From assembly GCA_030248215.1 (NCBI GenBank), contig JASANG010001369.1:1-64000 (forward strand): a DNA stretch of 64,000 bases, in the 5' to 3' direction. The DNA comes from Enoplolaimus lenunculus. Its lineage: Eukaryota > Nematoda > Enoplea > Enoplida > Thoracostomopsidae. Every line of letters begins with the position of its first letter. Positions within the stretch are counted from its first letter, which is position 1. Below are positions 1 to 12,759 of the stretch, piece after piece. Below the pieces are notes generated by a model. It did not search any database, had not been told where the DNA came from, and worked only from the letters and a program-made list of their open reading frames with translations. A program made the translations under genes and the position numbers.

Positions 1-264
1 TGACCATTATATTGAAATCAAAGTCCCTGACAATATTGAGAAAAGCAGCACAACGTCTTATTGGTTTTGTGTATGACACTTCATCCCAATATTGTACTAA
101 TATTTGTATAACATAGGTGAGTTAAAGCGGTGCCGCATTTATCAGCCACATGAAATTAAGATGGTCTGTGAAACAAAAATTTTGGTCAGCTAAAAATGCT
201 TTAAAAAGACGGTATTATTCTCAAGAACAGGAACACATTTAAATCAGTCATTTGCTCCTTGCAG

Positions 265-431
265 ACGATATTAATGATCGGTTGCGAAAATCTTTGGTCC
301 TACGAGACCCCAAACATAGACATCTTTTCACACCATTCTTGAACGCCAAAAACTGGCATTTAAAGACTAAAATAAACGATAATTTCGTTGGTTTTGCTGT
401 GATTTTGTTTTACATAAGTGCTGTAATATAG
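265..431 (+). CDS. Possible 3'-terminal exon of an unrecognised gene (weak)
   Basis: A pyrimidine-rich stretch ending in TTGCAG (259-264) is followed by an open frame that starts in phase 1 (AC|GAT ATT) and runs to a TAG at 429-431. The predicted peptide begins DDINDRLRKSLVLRDPK and ends in a hydrophobic stretch (FVGFAVILFYISAVI) that could be a short membrane segment. I do not recognise the family, and upstream exons would lie outside the window. The alternative is a chance open frame of about 55 codons, which is quite likely in such AT-rich DNA. Confidence 0.15.
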
Positions 432-830
432 CGTTTGCAGTATTTCAAACTATTAATACAATTGCGTTGTTATGCTTTGCTTCTCCTGCGCTGTAGAGCG
501 TTCCAAATATTCATGGGTCGGATATTTCCTTGAAAGAAATCAGGTGACAAAATAATAGCTTTCTGCATTGAAAGTTTGCTGTTTTTTAGAAATTTGGTGC
601 TTAAATTGTTTTGTTTCTGTCTAAATTTGTTGGCTATTTTTAAAATTTGGATAATTACTAATCATATTTATTATCCGGATTTGTATTTAAAATTAAAAGA
701 CAATCAACGTTTTCGTTAAGTTTCAATCAGTTTTGTTTTCGAGATCCGAGTTTTATCGAGTATTTGACTTTATCTATAGTTCGTACAAAATGAATAATCA
801 AGCTATACATCGTCTGTATACTATATATAC

Positions 831-831
<1 letters not shown>

Positions 832-872
<41 letters not shown>
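832..872. repeat. TA dinucleotide microsatellite
   Basis: An almost pure run of TA repeats, broken only by single-base changes. It explains the low-complexity open frame around 733-921, which is not a gene. Confidence 0.9.
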
Positions 873-875
<3 letters not shown>

Positions 876-2865
876 ATTTATTATGTTTCTCGCCAAAAAC
901 GCACAACGTTTTGTACCATAAAGCTGAGTTTGATGAGGTTAATAATTTTATGGTTTGCGCTCTATTGTATCAATCACAGATTATGGTTAAAAAGTTTGAG
1001 AATACAGATTTCTGACCAATACCTCATTTACTAGATTGCAATAAAATCAGCTCATATGTTTACAAAAAATAATCAAAAAATTGCTCAAATAGCAGTGATT
1101 ATTGCTTCTAAAAATTCATTTACCAATATACAAACACTGCTAGTTTGGCGGTTTCTGCTAAATGCACTGGGCCGAAAATGTTTGCTGTATAATTCGAAAT
1201 CGTTGCCGATACGCTAATTTAGTCAGAATAACACATTTAAGTCTGTCAATAGATTTATTAAAACGTAGATTGGTACTTAAAATTATGCCAGGGCCAAGAT
1301 TCTAGAGCAGCTATGAGCTTTAAGACCAAAATTCATTTTCTTTCGAAGCAATTTGTCGTTAGCAGGACGAATAGGGCCACAGCTACACTGTTGCTTTCAA
1401 CAGCAAATATTTTCTAGTAATTCATGTTCAAACGTATCAATATTTTCACAAGAATTTCATACAGAGCCTTTATACTCGTTGTAAACATCGAAGAAAACAG
1501 CATCTACAGACGTCATCTGAAGTGATTTGAGCTACACATTACTATTCTGTTTAATCTTTTCTCAGAATAAACACTTTTACGCCTGAAGCGGCGATAATCG
1601 CTTGCAATCAGTTTGTTTCTCGATAAATAAAAAACAGATTTACTGTAAAAAGTTAAATCCTAAATTGTAGAACACATGACGATTTTTAGTGTAGAGCAAG
1701 TTTTTTATTGACGGGTTCTCTAAATGTTGAGTGAATGAGGAAGTCCCTATTGGCTATATCGAGTTTTTAGTATTTCAGGTACGATAAGAAAAATAGACAT
1801 ATGTACCTGTTTTATCCGACATCTATTTGCAAAATAACCGTTTATATACGAGCCCTACGCTCAAGCTCGAGAGGACTCTGACGTCTTGTTGCGAATTCAC
1901 ACTGCGCATACGAACAATTGATAATATTAGATATAACAGCAACAGGGAATCTAGCGGGGATATAGGGATTGTATCGTTCAACCGGACCTGCACAAAGTTA
2001 ACATTTTCCATCGGATTTTGATGCTAAAATTGCATCTCGGTTTCTCTCTTGCTTCGCTCGCGAGTTTTTCTTCATTATTTCACCTCTGTTGGACTCTTGG
2101 TTGAAAAACCATATAATTCGTTATCCTGACACCAATGTTACTTTACCTACCTCTTTTTGAATACGGCATGTCAACAAAATTTACAAATTTGCCATTTTGC
2201 TGACGCTTTCATTTTCGGTGGAAGTGTTCATATGGGGGTAAGATCTCACCCCATTGAGAAATCATGGATCAGGCACGGATACAGGATTCTCAAAAACGGG
2301 CTCAATTGAAAAGCGACCAGAACCTGCAATTATGATTTTAACGAAAAGTGTTGCGCATTTTAAAAAGAATATCTTACTTTTCATAATTTCTCAGTTGACG
2401 TTAACATTTTCGCCTACAAATTAGGCTGTTTCAGCTTTTTTCCAGACTTTCCATTCGATTTTAAACCGAGGTCATTTGCAACACGCCTTATCCAGCGTCA
2501 AATTTCAAATTGGAAACAGGAGACAAATTCTTGTTTGTGGTGGCCTAAGCCGTATAGCCGGATTCCGAATTGGACCAGTCCAAAGCGGAATTAACGTATG
2601 ATCAAGCAATAGGACGATTTGATTAGATATTGTCTCACGTAGTTGGTTTGGTTTACTACAATCTGATTTGCTGACTAAAAATATGCGGAATACAAATTGA
2701 ATAATTATTCCTCAAGAATGGGTGTAGTATCTGATTAGTTAAAACCTACGATTCTTTAGTGCAAGTGGTTGTTCGTTGGCTTTGATTGTAAGTGACGCCA
2801 AAGGTACTGTTGCGATTTGCTGTTCATATAATTAAACTGAGCTATACCAAATCGCTACAAGATAC

Positions 2866-3136
2866 TTAACCCCTTCTCACATTGAGTTGCTCATAGGCAA
2901 CTCAGCGCAGTGTGTGTACGTTAAATAGTATATATCGCACCGTGTTTAACAATTGCAACACGTATACATAGTACTAAATCATCACAAGACGTGAGAGCCC
3001 CCTCGGGCTCGAGCGTCAAGCTCCTATAGCTGAGTGGTGATGGTATACGCCTCCCACTCCAGTCACTGGAATTCGAATCCTAGCATAAAAGAAGGTCTCA
3101 GGGGAAATAGAAAATATTCACGTGAGAAAGGGTTAA
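2866..3136 (+). mobile_element. TTAA-flanked piggyBac-type MITE carrying a tRNA-like core (copy 1)
   Basis: The element is framed by TTAA at 2866-2869 and 3133-3136, with inverted ends CCCCTTCTCAC and GTGAGAAAGGG. A TTAA target duplication with ends starting CC(C) is the hallmark of the piggyBac superfamily. There is no transposase, so it is non-autonomous. Just inside the left end a hairpin is formed by GAGTTGC and GCAACTC. The right half contains a tRNA-like segment (listed separately). A second copy, about 94 per cent identical by eye, lies at 33949-34217. The TIRs differ from those of the piggyBac copy at 24281, so that copy is not obviously its helper. Confidence 0.8.
3020..3088 (+). ncRNA. 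tRNA-like (pol III A/B box) sequence inside MITE copy 1
   Basis: Reads GCTCCTATAGCTGAGTGG at its 5' end, a good A box (TRGCNNAGNNGG style), and has GGAATTCGAATCC about 40 nt downstream, close to the B-box consensus GGTTCGANNCC. The middle (CGCCTCCCAC) recalls a tRNA-Gly anticodon region. The acceptor stem does not close convincingly, so this is more likely a tRNA-derived module or promoter than a functional tRNA. It sits wholly between the MITE ends. Confidence 0.45.
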
Positions 3137-4435
3137 TAATTGAGCACTGAGCCAATCAAACGACACATCGTAGTTACAAAGTAACAAATCAGAATGCATA
3201 TGGGTAAATCAGACAAAGATCCACTTTTTTCTAGCCCAGACCATGCTTCCCTTTTTGACTAGCCAATTCCAGCTTAAGCTAAAGCACTGCTTTACTACGA
3301 CATATACGATTCAAAAAGATGGGTTACCGAAGGTTCCACTATATTTTCACAGAATTGGTAAATCTCATCAAGGTTTAATCAAGATACCAAACATAACGTA
3401 ATATCATTCTGGTCGGAGGAAAGCATCTGATGCGGACCAGGCCGGTAGCCAGGTCACTTTGCTAAAGTGGGGCAAAAAGTTTTTTAGGAGACGCATTAAA
3501 GGGTTTTCGATGACTTACAAGCAAGGTTGACATTTTTCAATGAGGAGCAAAATTTTTTGAAGAGGGTGAGCGCCACCTGGCAGCCTCTGGCGACGGGCCT
3601 GATGTGAACGCTTGTGATTCGGATTGTGTGTAAATTACACAAAAACGAAAGTTAAAAAACTGAGCCTATGCCCAAAATATTTAGTCTATATTCGGTTATC
3701 CGATTCACCTGTATATATATGCCCTGCTCAACAGTCATATTTTATTTGGCCATTCGAGTTTGACTTAACTGAATGTCTTCGAGTTTTGATTATTGTATCT
3801 AAACTATTACCCCATTCAACTTTTAACAAATACGCAAGCAATCTATAGTTTGACGCAGCAAACACATAAGACATAGTTTTAAGATTATTATTTAATAAGG
3901 TCTTTGTAACAAAAGCCAAAACTTTTGTGATGTTGCTTTTAAATCGTGTGATTGAGTTCTTAGCAGGTAATTGTTAAAGCATATATTTGCTTTATGGCTT
4001 ACGTTCCACTTATAAAAATACAAAATTTGTATTGGTTCGAATACAAGTTGCTTTGGTTGGCGACCACAAGATTATTGTATAACTGGCAATGGTTAGAATA
4101 TAAATGTTGCGTAGAAGTACTTGAATAGTTGTCATGATTAATGCCAAGGCAATCACCTCTCAGCCAAGCTCGGGGAACACTCCATCCGTCACAGACATCA
4201 TACGGATTATTTCAGTGTATTTTTAGCCAGGATAAGAAATTGATTTTAACATAAATCGAATTTTTACTTTATTAATTTCTTTGTTCTCCGATACACAAAG
4301 GTGGTTTAAAAATGGGGCCCATTGGCCAGCGGGGCTCATTGGCCAATGGGGCTCATGTATAGAACAGGGCCGGAACGTTTTCCGGCGGGACTGTAATAGA
4401 ATAAGGTTATGCTTTAGACTATTTTTTGCTTGGCT

Positions 4436-4525
4436 TACGCTTACGCTTAGGCTTAGGCTTAGGCATAGGTATAAGCTCATTGTTACGCTTAGGCTTAGGC
4501 TTAGGAATATGCTTATGCTTATTAT
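4436..4525 (+). repeat. Degenerate TTAGGC-type hexamer array
   Basis: Runs of CTTAGG hexamers (for example GCTTAGGCTTAGGCTTAGG) interleaved with variants such as TTACGC, ATAGGT and TTATGC. It accounts for the Leu/Arg-rich open frames over this interval, which are translated repeats and not genes. Short scraps of the same hexamer occur near 6316, 26704, 45023 and 55682. Confidence 0.75.
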
Positions 4526-7500
4526 ATACCAGTCAGAGCTGCACGGTACCCGCGGGTACGGGTATGAAAATTTTGACGCGGGTATTCTGGTGGTTAAAGA
4601 ATTTCAAAGCGTGGTTTAAAAAACGGTAAACAACGATTTAAAGTGCATAGCTAGTATCACTCACAAATAAAGCAGGTTGCTAAGAATAAAGTTCTGGCTG
4701 AATTAGGCCAGTGCTCGCGGGAATACTTTTCACATATATTTTAACAGAAATGTTGGGAGTACAGCTTATCCTATAATATTTCGAGTCGTTCTTCGCTGTT
4801 CCTATAGTAGTTCTATTTCTCTTTAGCTTGGAACAATATGTTCATATGATTTCTAAATGAAGTCTTAAGACAAATTGCGTCGAAACCATACATGTGTGCG
4901 TATACGATCTTAAACTATATTGATTTCGTACAGACAGAACGTTTGATTCACTGATCATCATGATCACCCTTCGGCCAACAACCTAGTGTTAACCGGTGGG
5001 TGATATGTGTTGACATGTATACACTGTAAAATTACACAATTGTACTGAACACAGAAGAAATATAAGGCCGGCTAAAGACGGGTTAGTGGGTAAAAGAATT
5101 GTGCGCTAGTATGCCCGCGGGTAAAAAATAAAGCGCAGCACGATTAAAAAATCTTTACCCGTATACACCTCTAATATCAATACGTACGGAGCAGTACTGA
5201 TTTCGTTGCACTATTAAAAATCAAATATACTCATCAGATCTATGTATCGCCTAAAATTTTGCAAGCGCTTATGGTTTGTTTCAAACTTATTGTTATGTAT
5301 TGATAAGCGAGATTTTGCAACACAACTTAGTATGTATACACACACGCATGTTTGTCACACGCATTCATTGGCGTTTATAAACTTTCTGAATTGCCTTTTA
5401 CAGAGGCATATTTAGTGAGAATTTTATCACCATGGAAGCCAGTGGCACACTGGGTTGGGTTGATCGGATTTTAATTGATCCGAAAAGAATTTCAACAAAC
5501 TCCAATCTAAGAGGATATGGCGAAGGGTGCTGATTAAGCTTCCTGTTCATGTCGTCTACAGAGTAGTGGCAGTTGATCAGTGGTATACATAGCTAATCAA
5601 AAGTCTATTCTTTGTGTGTTTTCTCACGCATGGCCACACTGAGATTCTGTCTCCCGAGTTGGTTGCGAAGCTTTTTTCGTTCGGTCGCATGAGAGAGAGC
5701 GTAATCTTCCGTTTTTCAGACCAGCTTTGCATCTGAGACTGAAATCAAATACAACACTGGTGGTTAGCTGAATTTTTTTGCCAAGTCCTAACTTAATAAC
5801 CTTAAGAGAATTAATATTTTTTGATGATCAGTGTTGGTATAAAAGCTTTGATAATGTTGCAAGCTTATGTAAATAAATTGAAACTGGGACTCACGGTGGC
5901 GTCCGGGGTCGCAACTGAAACGAAAATTTGGCTCACAAAAATTGTCCGATTGAAATAGTCTAAAAAAAGTTTTTGACAACGCAGTTTTGGAAAATTTATT
6001 ATTTTTTGCCAAGATATCATTAAAATCAATGTCTTCGCATTTGTCTTATTGAAAGACTTGATTTATATGCAATTTTACCATTCAACAATGCTTATAAAAT
6101 TAGCAAACAGTATAAAGCTTTTAGCCTAACGAATATAAAGTTTTGAAACAAATTGTTATTGCCGAAATTTTCATCAATATCTTATACAGCTTCCAGTTCC
6201 TAAGGCTTGTTTATAGCAAATATATTTAAAAATTTTGGTAGATTTAGAAGTCACACAGTAGGCGGTAAAAGTTTAAAACTCGGTGTGCATTTCTGTCATA
6301 TAACAGCTATAGACCTAACCCTAAGCCTAAGCCTATGTAAAAAGCGGTCTAGAATCTAAAAGCGTACTTTTACAGACCCACCAGAAACCGGGACGGCCCT
6401 AAAAGTACTAAGACGGGCCGATTGCATGCAAATCCATCGTGTTTACGACAGTCTTTATTCTTCTGTCTTCCAAAAATTAGAATAATAAGTTTCTTGCGAT
6501 ATAAATAACTATAATCTGTGTTCACAGTTTAGTAATATGAATTTCACAGTAGCTGGTTGATAAAGTTCACATTAAACAGGTATTGAGAATTCATCTGGAT
6601 TCTTATGCGGCATAAACATGATGCGTGCAATAAAACACATAAAAATCATAAACTTTTATGGCGTCTGCGAAGGGTTACATTAAAAACCGGTATGCTGGAC
6701 TAGAGCAGAATGGATGGGCCAAAAGTTAGCTGTGTCCTTTTTGAAGAAATGCTTATTTATGACACTGTTTTATCTTGTTTAGCAATTTGCTATTCTGTTT
6801 AAATTTAAACGCAAAACTGAAACTTTATTTCAACTGAGCCAGACATCGGCTTCTTTTGTTTATGAGACCAGGAACCTACTGTGATAAAACTGAAAAACGA
6901 CTGCTATAAACCTCCACTCAAATGATTTGCCTAATTTTCTTCGCGGATAAACAGTGACGGTTGGTGTTGCATACTGGGCCGGCTGATGTTACACAATTCT
7001 GGTTTTATATCACATCGGTCATAATCAGAACCCAGGCGCGACACGGCAAAATAATACAGATTTATAGCACAATTTATGATATCGAAGCATATATCTCTAT
7101 ACTGCCTAGTATTCAAGCAGACACTGGACAACATAGTTGAAACTAGGTTTAGAACAGTTTCAGAATCGAAACTCAATTCATTGGTAGGTTTTTTAATATG
7201 TCCCACGCTGGACCATTTTGGCAGGACTTAATTTCGGGAGGGTATATGACTCATTTAAAGGATTGTTGCCTCCGAAAAAGCGAGAATTTTTGACTTATAT
7301 ACGATCTAGTAATTTATTCTAAAATTCACACACAAAAATGCCGTTTTCTTGTCTCTTCAAAAATTCCGGGAACACTATATATAGTTATTCCTATATTATT
7401 TGGTTGTGTGCGCTAGTCTCGTGGTTTATATGGCAGCCGCGCATATAGCTGGAGGTGGCCAATTTAGCTTGACGAGGGTTGGTGTCGCCAAAATTTGCAA

Positions 7501-7661
7501 ATGTATAAACATATTCACGGTCATGTCCATAGAGATACAGAAATTGCTATAAGTCACAAGCAGCTTCTTTCATGTGATTTATCCGCTTTGATTTGCGTAA
7601 ATTTACTTATTTTTGAAAGTTTCGACTTGGAACAAACAGTACACGACTATGACAAAGGAAG

Positions 7662-8107
7662 TACTGTATGGACCCGAAAAAGAGGGCGTAATAAGACGGG
7701 GTCCCCATTTTGATTCCGAATCAATAGGAGTTCGTATCCCTAACAAGAGTCCGTAAGCGGATAGAGTCCCTAAGCCTAATTAGAGTCCATAAATGTCAAT
7801 TAACCCTATTGCAGTGCATAAATGACTCCAGGACCAAGTAAAGTTGATTTCGAAACTTTAAAGCATACTCAGTTTTGGAAGTATATTCTTAAGTATAACC
7901 TAGAGTTGTCGCTCATGTTATTGACACAAGACAAATAAACGTTTGATTTAACGGATAATTGCAGTACCGGATATATATCAGTAACGAAGGGCGGCGGAGC
8001 GTGAGTGAAAAATAAATAACAGTCCGTAACCGAATAACAAGGAGGGGGTACCCTCTGGAGAGGCCAAATAAATATCAGTCCCCCCTCTTACTTGGGTCAA
8101 TACAGTA
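7662..8107 (-). mobile_element. TA-flanked MITE, CTGTA...TACAG family, copy 1
   Basis: Starts CTGTATGGACCCGAAAAAG after a TA at 7662-7663 and ends CTTGGGTCAATACAG before TA at 8106-8107. The inverted ends and the dinucleotide target duplication suggest a Tc1/mariner- or pogo-like non-autonomous element. Length is about 442 bp. The interior matches copy 2 (9046-9498) in reverse orientation, for example the shared blocks GGTACCCTCTGGAGAGGCC and CTCCAGGACCAA. Confidence 0.75.
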
Positions 8108-9045
8108 ACATGCAATGGAATTTGGATCGCTTTACAGCCGCTGCCCAAAAACTACTAAAACACTGGTTAAGATAGAACTAGCCAAGCTTTTACAAACAAA
8201 CCGGGCCTTAGGTTGATCAGCCCTCCTCCCAAACCGAAGTCTGGTTCCTTTAGCTCTGGCTAGCCAAGGGTTTTAGCTTCGAGAATCTGAAATGGACACA
8301 CCGATCCAGGCTGGTTCAAAGCCTCAGGTCGTTTTTTTACATTTCTCTTTACATGCCGTCAGTTTTTACGGCCTGAGCGAGCGAACAGCACCGAATCGCC
8401 ACCACGAGAGCACCAGTTGAAATTGAACGAATTTTACAGGTAGAATAAAATAAAGAACAAGAATCCAGACGCATTTTAATACAAAATCCCGAAGCAAAGT
8501 TTTAGTTTACTTTCATTCGATGCGGCATCCGATCCACAGAATTACCCTTGTTAAATATCCATGAGATTTAAAAACAAATAAGTTCATTTTTCTAACACCT
8601 TTAGGACTTTAAGGATGAACGCGTAACGAGTAAATTCGCGAGCGAAGCGACCGAAAAGCCTTGCGCAGTTTTATATTCAAACCTTTCAAAACGTCCGTTC
8701 TTGAATTATTCTATTCGATACTAATCTTTACATTGTGCAATTTGTAATATCAACTTTGTTACTACTGCTACAGTTACCTTGCTTCAAATGCTATTCCTAA
8801 CTATAGGAGATAGCTAATCGCACATTTGGTGCAACTCTATTGAACTAAAGATAGGATAAAACACGGCAGCCATGGTCCGGTGTTGACCTTACAATTTGTA
8901 CAATTCATTGTTTTGATCAATTGCTGTTTTAAAAGTTTGTTTTCTAAATTTAGTTGTTAGCCGTTTATTGTGTGCAGGCCCAGGCACGGTATACATATGT
9001 TAAAGTGGATGCACAAGCGCTGAAAGTTGGCAGCGGGGAAGCAAC

Positions 9046-9498
9046 TACTGTAGCGACCCAAATAAGAGGGGGGACTGATATTTATTTGGCGTCTCCAGAG
9101 GGTACCCCCATTGTTATTCGGTTACGGACTGTTATTTATTTTTAATCCGCCCTCCGCCGTCCTTCGTTACTGATTTATTCGGTATTGCAACTATCCTTTG
9201 AACTAAACGTTTTTTGCGTTGCATCAAAAGCTTGAGCGATAATGCAAGGTTATACTTTGGATTATTACTTTCAAAACTTAAGTACGCTTTAAAGTTTTGA
9301 ACTCAACTTTATTTGGTCCTGGAGTCATTTATGCGCTATAATTTGGAATAATTGTCATTTATGGGATCTAATTTAGGGTTTAGGTATTCTATCCGCTTAC
9401 GGACTCTTATTAGGAATACGGACTTCTATTGATCGGGACTCACAATGGGGACCCACCCTCTTATTACCCCTCCCCCTCTTATTCGGGTCAATACAGTA
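9046..9498 (+). mobile_element. TA-flanked MITE, CTGTA...TACAG family, copy 2
   Basis: Begins CTGTAGCGACCCAAATAAG after a TA (9046-9047) and ends ATTCGGGTCAATACAG before a TA (9497-9498). About 449 bp. It is the inverted partner of the copy at 7662-8107, with about 940 bp of unrelated sequence between them, so the pair forms a large imperfect inverted repeat. The open frame over 8954-9145 is partly made of this element and is not a gene. Confidence 0.75.
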
Positions 9499-12185
9499 TA
9501 TGATAGATTGTTTGGTCGGGTTCTTCTTGGTTTTTAGGGCCTAAGATTTTCGCCAAAATTTCTTCAATTTTGAAAAATACTGCTGGTGCTGGCCCGCAGT
9601 CGCATAACGGAAAAAACCTTCGGTTAAAAAGTGATAGTTCCAAGTTTTCTTCGCTTTGGGCACTACGCTTTGAATTGTGCACAAACGTTAATAAAATCTC
9701 TTTCTAATGCTTGCTTCGCTTGTTGGCTCATAAAATCAGTTAGTGTTTAAGTTTAAACTGCACCACAATTTTTAAAAATGTCATTTTGCCCACCACTTTA
9801 TTTGAGCTCAATTTTGTAAGAGAAAGTGAATTCAATCAAACGCGTCAAAACAATATTATACAACATTTGGTATAAACTTCGCGCTCGTTTCGCTCGCAAG
9901 ATTTTCTTAACTGAAGCTGCTCATTGATTTCAGTATACTGTCTGGTTATTAGTTTTAATTCATACTAAAGCTGATCTGCTATTCTTATTTCATGAATTCC
10001 AGGTCTGTTATTCTCCGGCACAGCCATAGCACTCAAATGCATATGGTAAATTGTAATACCACCATTTTAAAAAATAGCGTCTTGCCCCAGGTTTTTAGAT
10101 TGCAATTTTGCAAAAGTAAATTGAGACGAATCAAGCGCCTATCCCCCAAATGAATTTAATACAAAATTACACCTAACTTCACGGTCACCAGTCAGGATTG
10201 ACTACTCGAGCTACAAACAGCAAATCTGCGGCCTGAATTTTAGCTAAATATCCACATCAAAGAAAAAACGCTAAATGAAGGTAAAAGACAAAAATTGCGC
10301 AGTACAGCAAACTTTGTTCTACATATGCTTTGACACTTGTTTGGCTAGAAACGTAGTATGCGTTCGGCTTTTTGCGAGTGAATTTTGTAGATCACGTTTA
10401 CCGTTTAAATAAATGTTGTATTTTTCATTATTCGATCCTAAAGCAAAATCCAGTATTTTAAGTTCTCGTTTTTGGATGGAACCTTTAATATGTTTTGCGA
10501 GAATTGTTGCCATGTAGAAGGGATTTACTCTAAAGTTGCTATGCATTATATGCAGATTTTAAGATATTTTAAACATACCTTAAAGCATATTTGGGCCAAT
10601 TTTATCATTAAACCAACCCACTTCTAAAATAGTTCCGTTCCCTCTGGAGATATTATTCCGCTGTCCACAGTTGCCTAAAAAGTTATTGGTTCACAATTGC
10701 ATATGATCCGGTCAGTATGCCAGCTCTGCATATTATCGGGCCCCTGGGGGTCGAATAAAATTACAACACAGGGCTATGACACTTTGTCGTTAATTTTGTA
10801 ATAAATTTTTCCATTTCCGTAAAATAAATTATATCAAAATGTGTCAAAGTCACAAATAAATTATAAGATCTAAATTAGATTTTGGAATTATTTATTGTCT
10901 GGTACCGCTACCTTGTGTCCATTTAACAATACCAATAATACACCCATCATTGACTGCCTTAATGATTTCAAAATGTTAATTTTTCGGTCAAGTTTCCGTG
11001 GACGACCGCTAAATTATTGGGTTGGAGAGTCAACAAGAGGCCTCTTGATCAAACAGTATATGTGATAGATATGACGGAGTAAACACCCATGTTAAAATTT
11101 TGTACTCCATATACCACATTACTCACATACATGCAAAATTGCTTAGAAAACCTGGGATAATGCAGCTTGACCCCCTTGCATGCAATTACCGGCGCCAGGT
11201 TCAAAAATCATATAAATTTGTCAACAAACCAATTGACCAAACCAAATTATTAGTCCATAAAGTCGAGCGTTGCCCTGGTTGAGTATAATTCAATGGGTCT
11301 AAAAATGAAACGTACCAGACGACAGACATAAAGCATATATTATATAATAGACGAAAAAGTTTTTTATTAACCTTTTTAAGAATACTTTAGTTTACTACAC
11401 CAAAACAGAACGGTAATAAATCATGATACATATGTCAATTGAACTCTGCAGTTGAGTTGAAATACAACGTATCCAACAACGATGAAACCTATGTTGTCTA
11501 GTTTTATTGCAAAATTGACATTTTTTTAAATATATTTCATTTTTGCCTGACCAGTTGGGGTAATCTTGGCATTTTAACATTTGCTAACTTAGTCCCATAA
11601 AGTATCTAATTGAGTGAGACCAAAACATTTGTATGGGAATACGTAAGCCATGATAATTTTACCCGAGGGTTTACTTTTAACGTGCGAGTGCTAAAAGATG
11701 ACTTTTCGCATTGAGTTTGGTATTTTATGCTTCGGAACCCGAATACGAGCAACTCAATAAAGGTACTCAATATTGTCGTACATAAACTGTTTATATTCGA
11801 CTTCATGCTGTTTGCTAGATTCTTGTAATCATCTGCAGTAAACACAAGGAATTTTAAATCTTAAAGCATAAAACTTTATATCAGCACAAAATTAACAAGC
11901 AGCGCCTGAAGGGGTCAGAAAGACGGGGTTGTATATACCCTGTATGAATCAAGTTTAATAATGGACACCACTACGCAAACAAGTCTATGTAATAAATAAT
12001 TCACGGAAACTAAGTATGCAACAAACCTGAGTCAATAAAAAGATTTATTAGCTTCTCGCTGCGGTTTGTTTTTGTATATACTCAAGTAATGGAATAGCTG
12101 TTTGTCATATAATCTTAAAAATTACTAAAATCTGAACATTTTTAATATTTCCAACAAAAATTTTCGAGCCAAACATTTATTAATT

Positions 12186-12253
12186 CTGAGCAGGTTTTGA
12201 ACCCAGACTGTCTTGATGCCAGTCGAAATGCTAACCAACTACGCTACAAAGCC
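12186..12253 (-). ncRNA. Degenerate tRNA-like sequence
   Basis: On the minus strand it reads GGCTTTGTAGCGTAGTTGG at the 5' end (A box) and GGGTTCAAAACC near the 3' end (B box), with a GACTG/CAGTC stem in the anticodon-arm position enclosing a 9-nt loop. The acceptor stem does not pair well and the loop size is wrong for a functional tRNA. It is best read as a decayed tRNA gene or a tRNA-derived SINE head. Confidence 0.35.
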
Positions 12254-12759
12254 GTAAACCTATATCATTATGAGGAATATAAGTTATTAAAGTAAAACAA
12301 TGCAAATATCCATGGCATTTCGCACATGAAACTAAAAAATAGAAAATAGAAAAACCGGGAGGATCAATCCGTTAAAACCGGACACCTTCTCGGAGCTAAA
12401 ATATAAGTTCCATGTTTTCTACTGAAATAAGCAAAAAATATTTTTAATACTTATCCTAAAAACCGGAGTAACTACGAGCTGACCGGATATTTTAAAAACT
12501 TCAAAAATCCTCAAATAGGTACCGTGTGAACAAAGTGCTTTTAAAAGAGACGGGCTCCAGGCCGTCTCAAAAATATTTCTCAGAAACTTGTTTCATTCAA
12601 ATATAGGTAAACCAGAATATTACCATATTAACGAATAAATTTCGATTCAAGCCTTAAAACATGTGGCACTCACAATATTAGTAGCATCTGTTCTGTTTTA
12701 GATGCAACGTCTATGTCTCTATATAGTTATGTCGTTTATATATAAATAATTCTGAAATA

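Larger units (their letters stand above)
1..12759. other. Gene-poor flank upstream of the receptor gene
   Basis: No coding region in this stretch is convincing. Open frames are short, carry no recognisable domains and are AT-rich chance frames. What can be identified are repeats, listed separately: a TTAA-flanked MITE with a tRNA-like core, two TA-flanked MITEs in opposite orientation, a TTAGGC-like hexamer array, a TA microsatellite and a tRNA-like sequence. Motifs of the kind CTTCGCTCGCGAG recur (near 2050, 8640 and 9890) and resemble the ends of the tandem-repeat family found in introns further right. Part of this stretch may hold the 5' regulatory region or untranslated exons of the receptor gene, which cannot be delimited by eye. 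Confidence 0.5.

Noticed and set aside
1-130. Possible LINE-type tail (LRKAAQRLIGFVYDTSSQY)
   Set aside because: Only about 30 codons, no reverse transcriptase motif and no poly(A) or target duplication.
4223-4629. Overlapping Leu/Arg-rich frames
   Set aside because: Translations of the CTTAGG hexamer array; no start context or domain.
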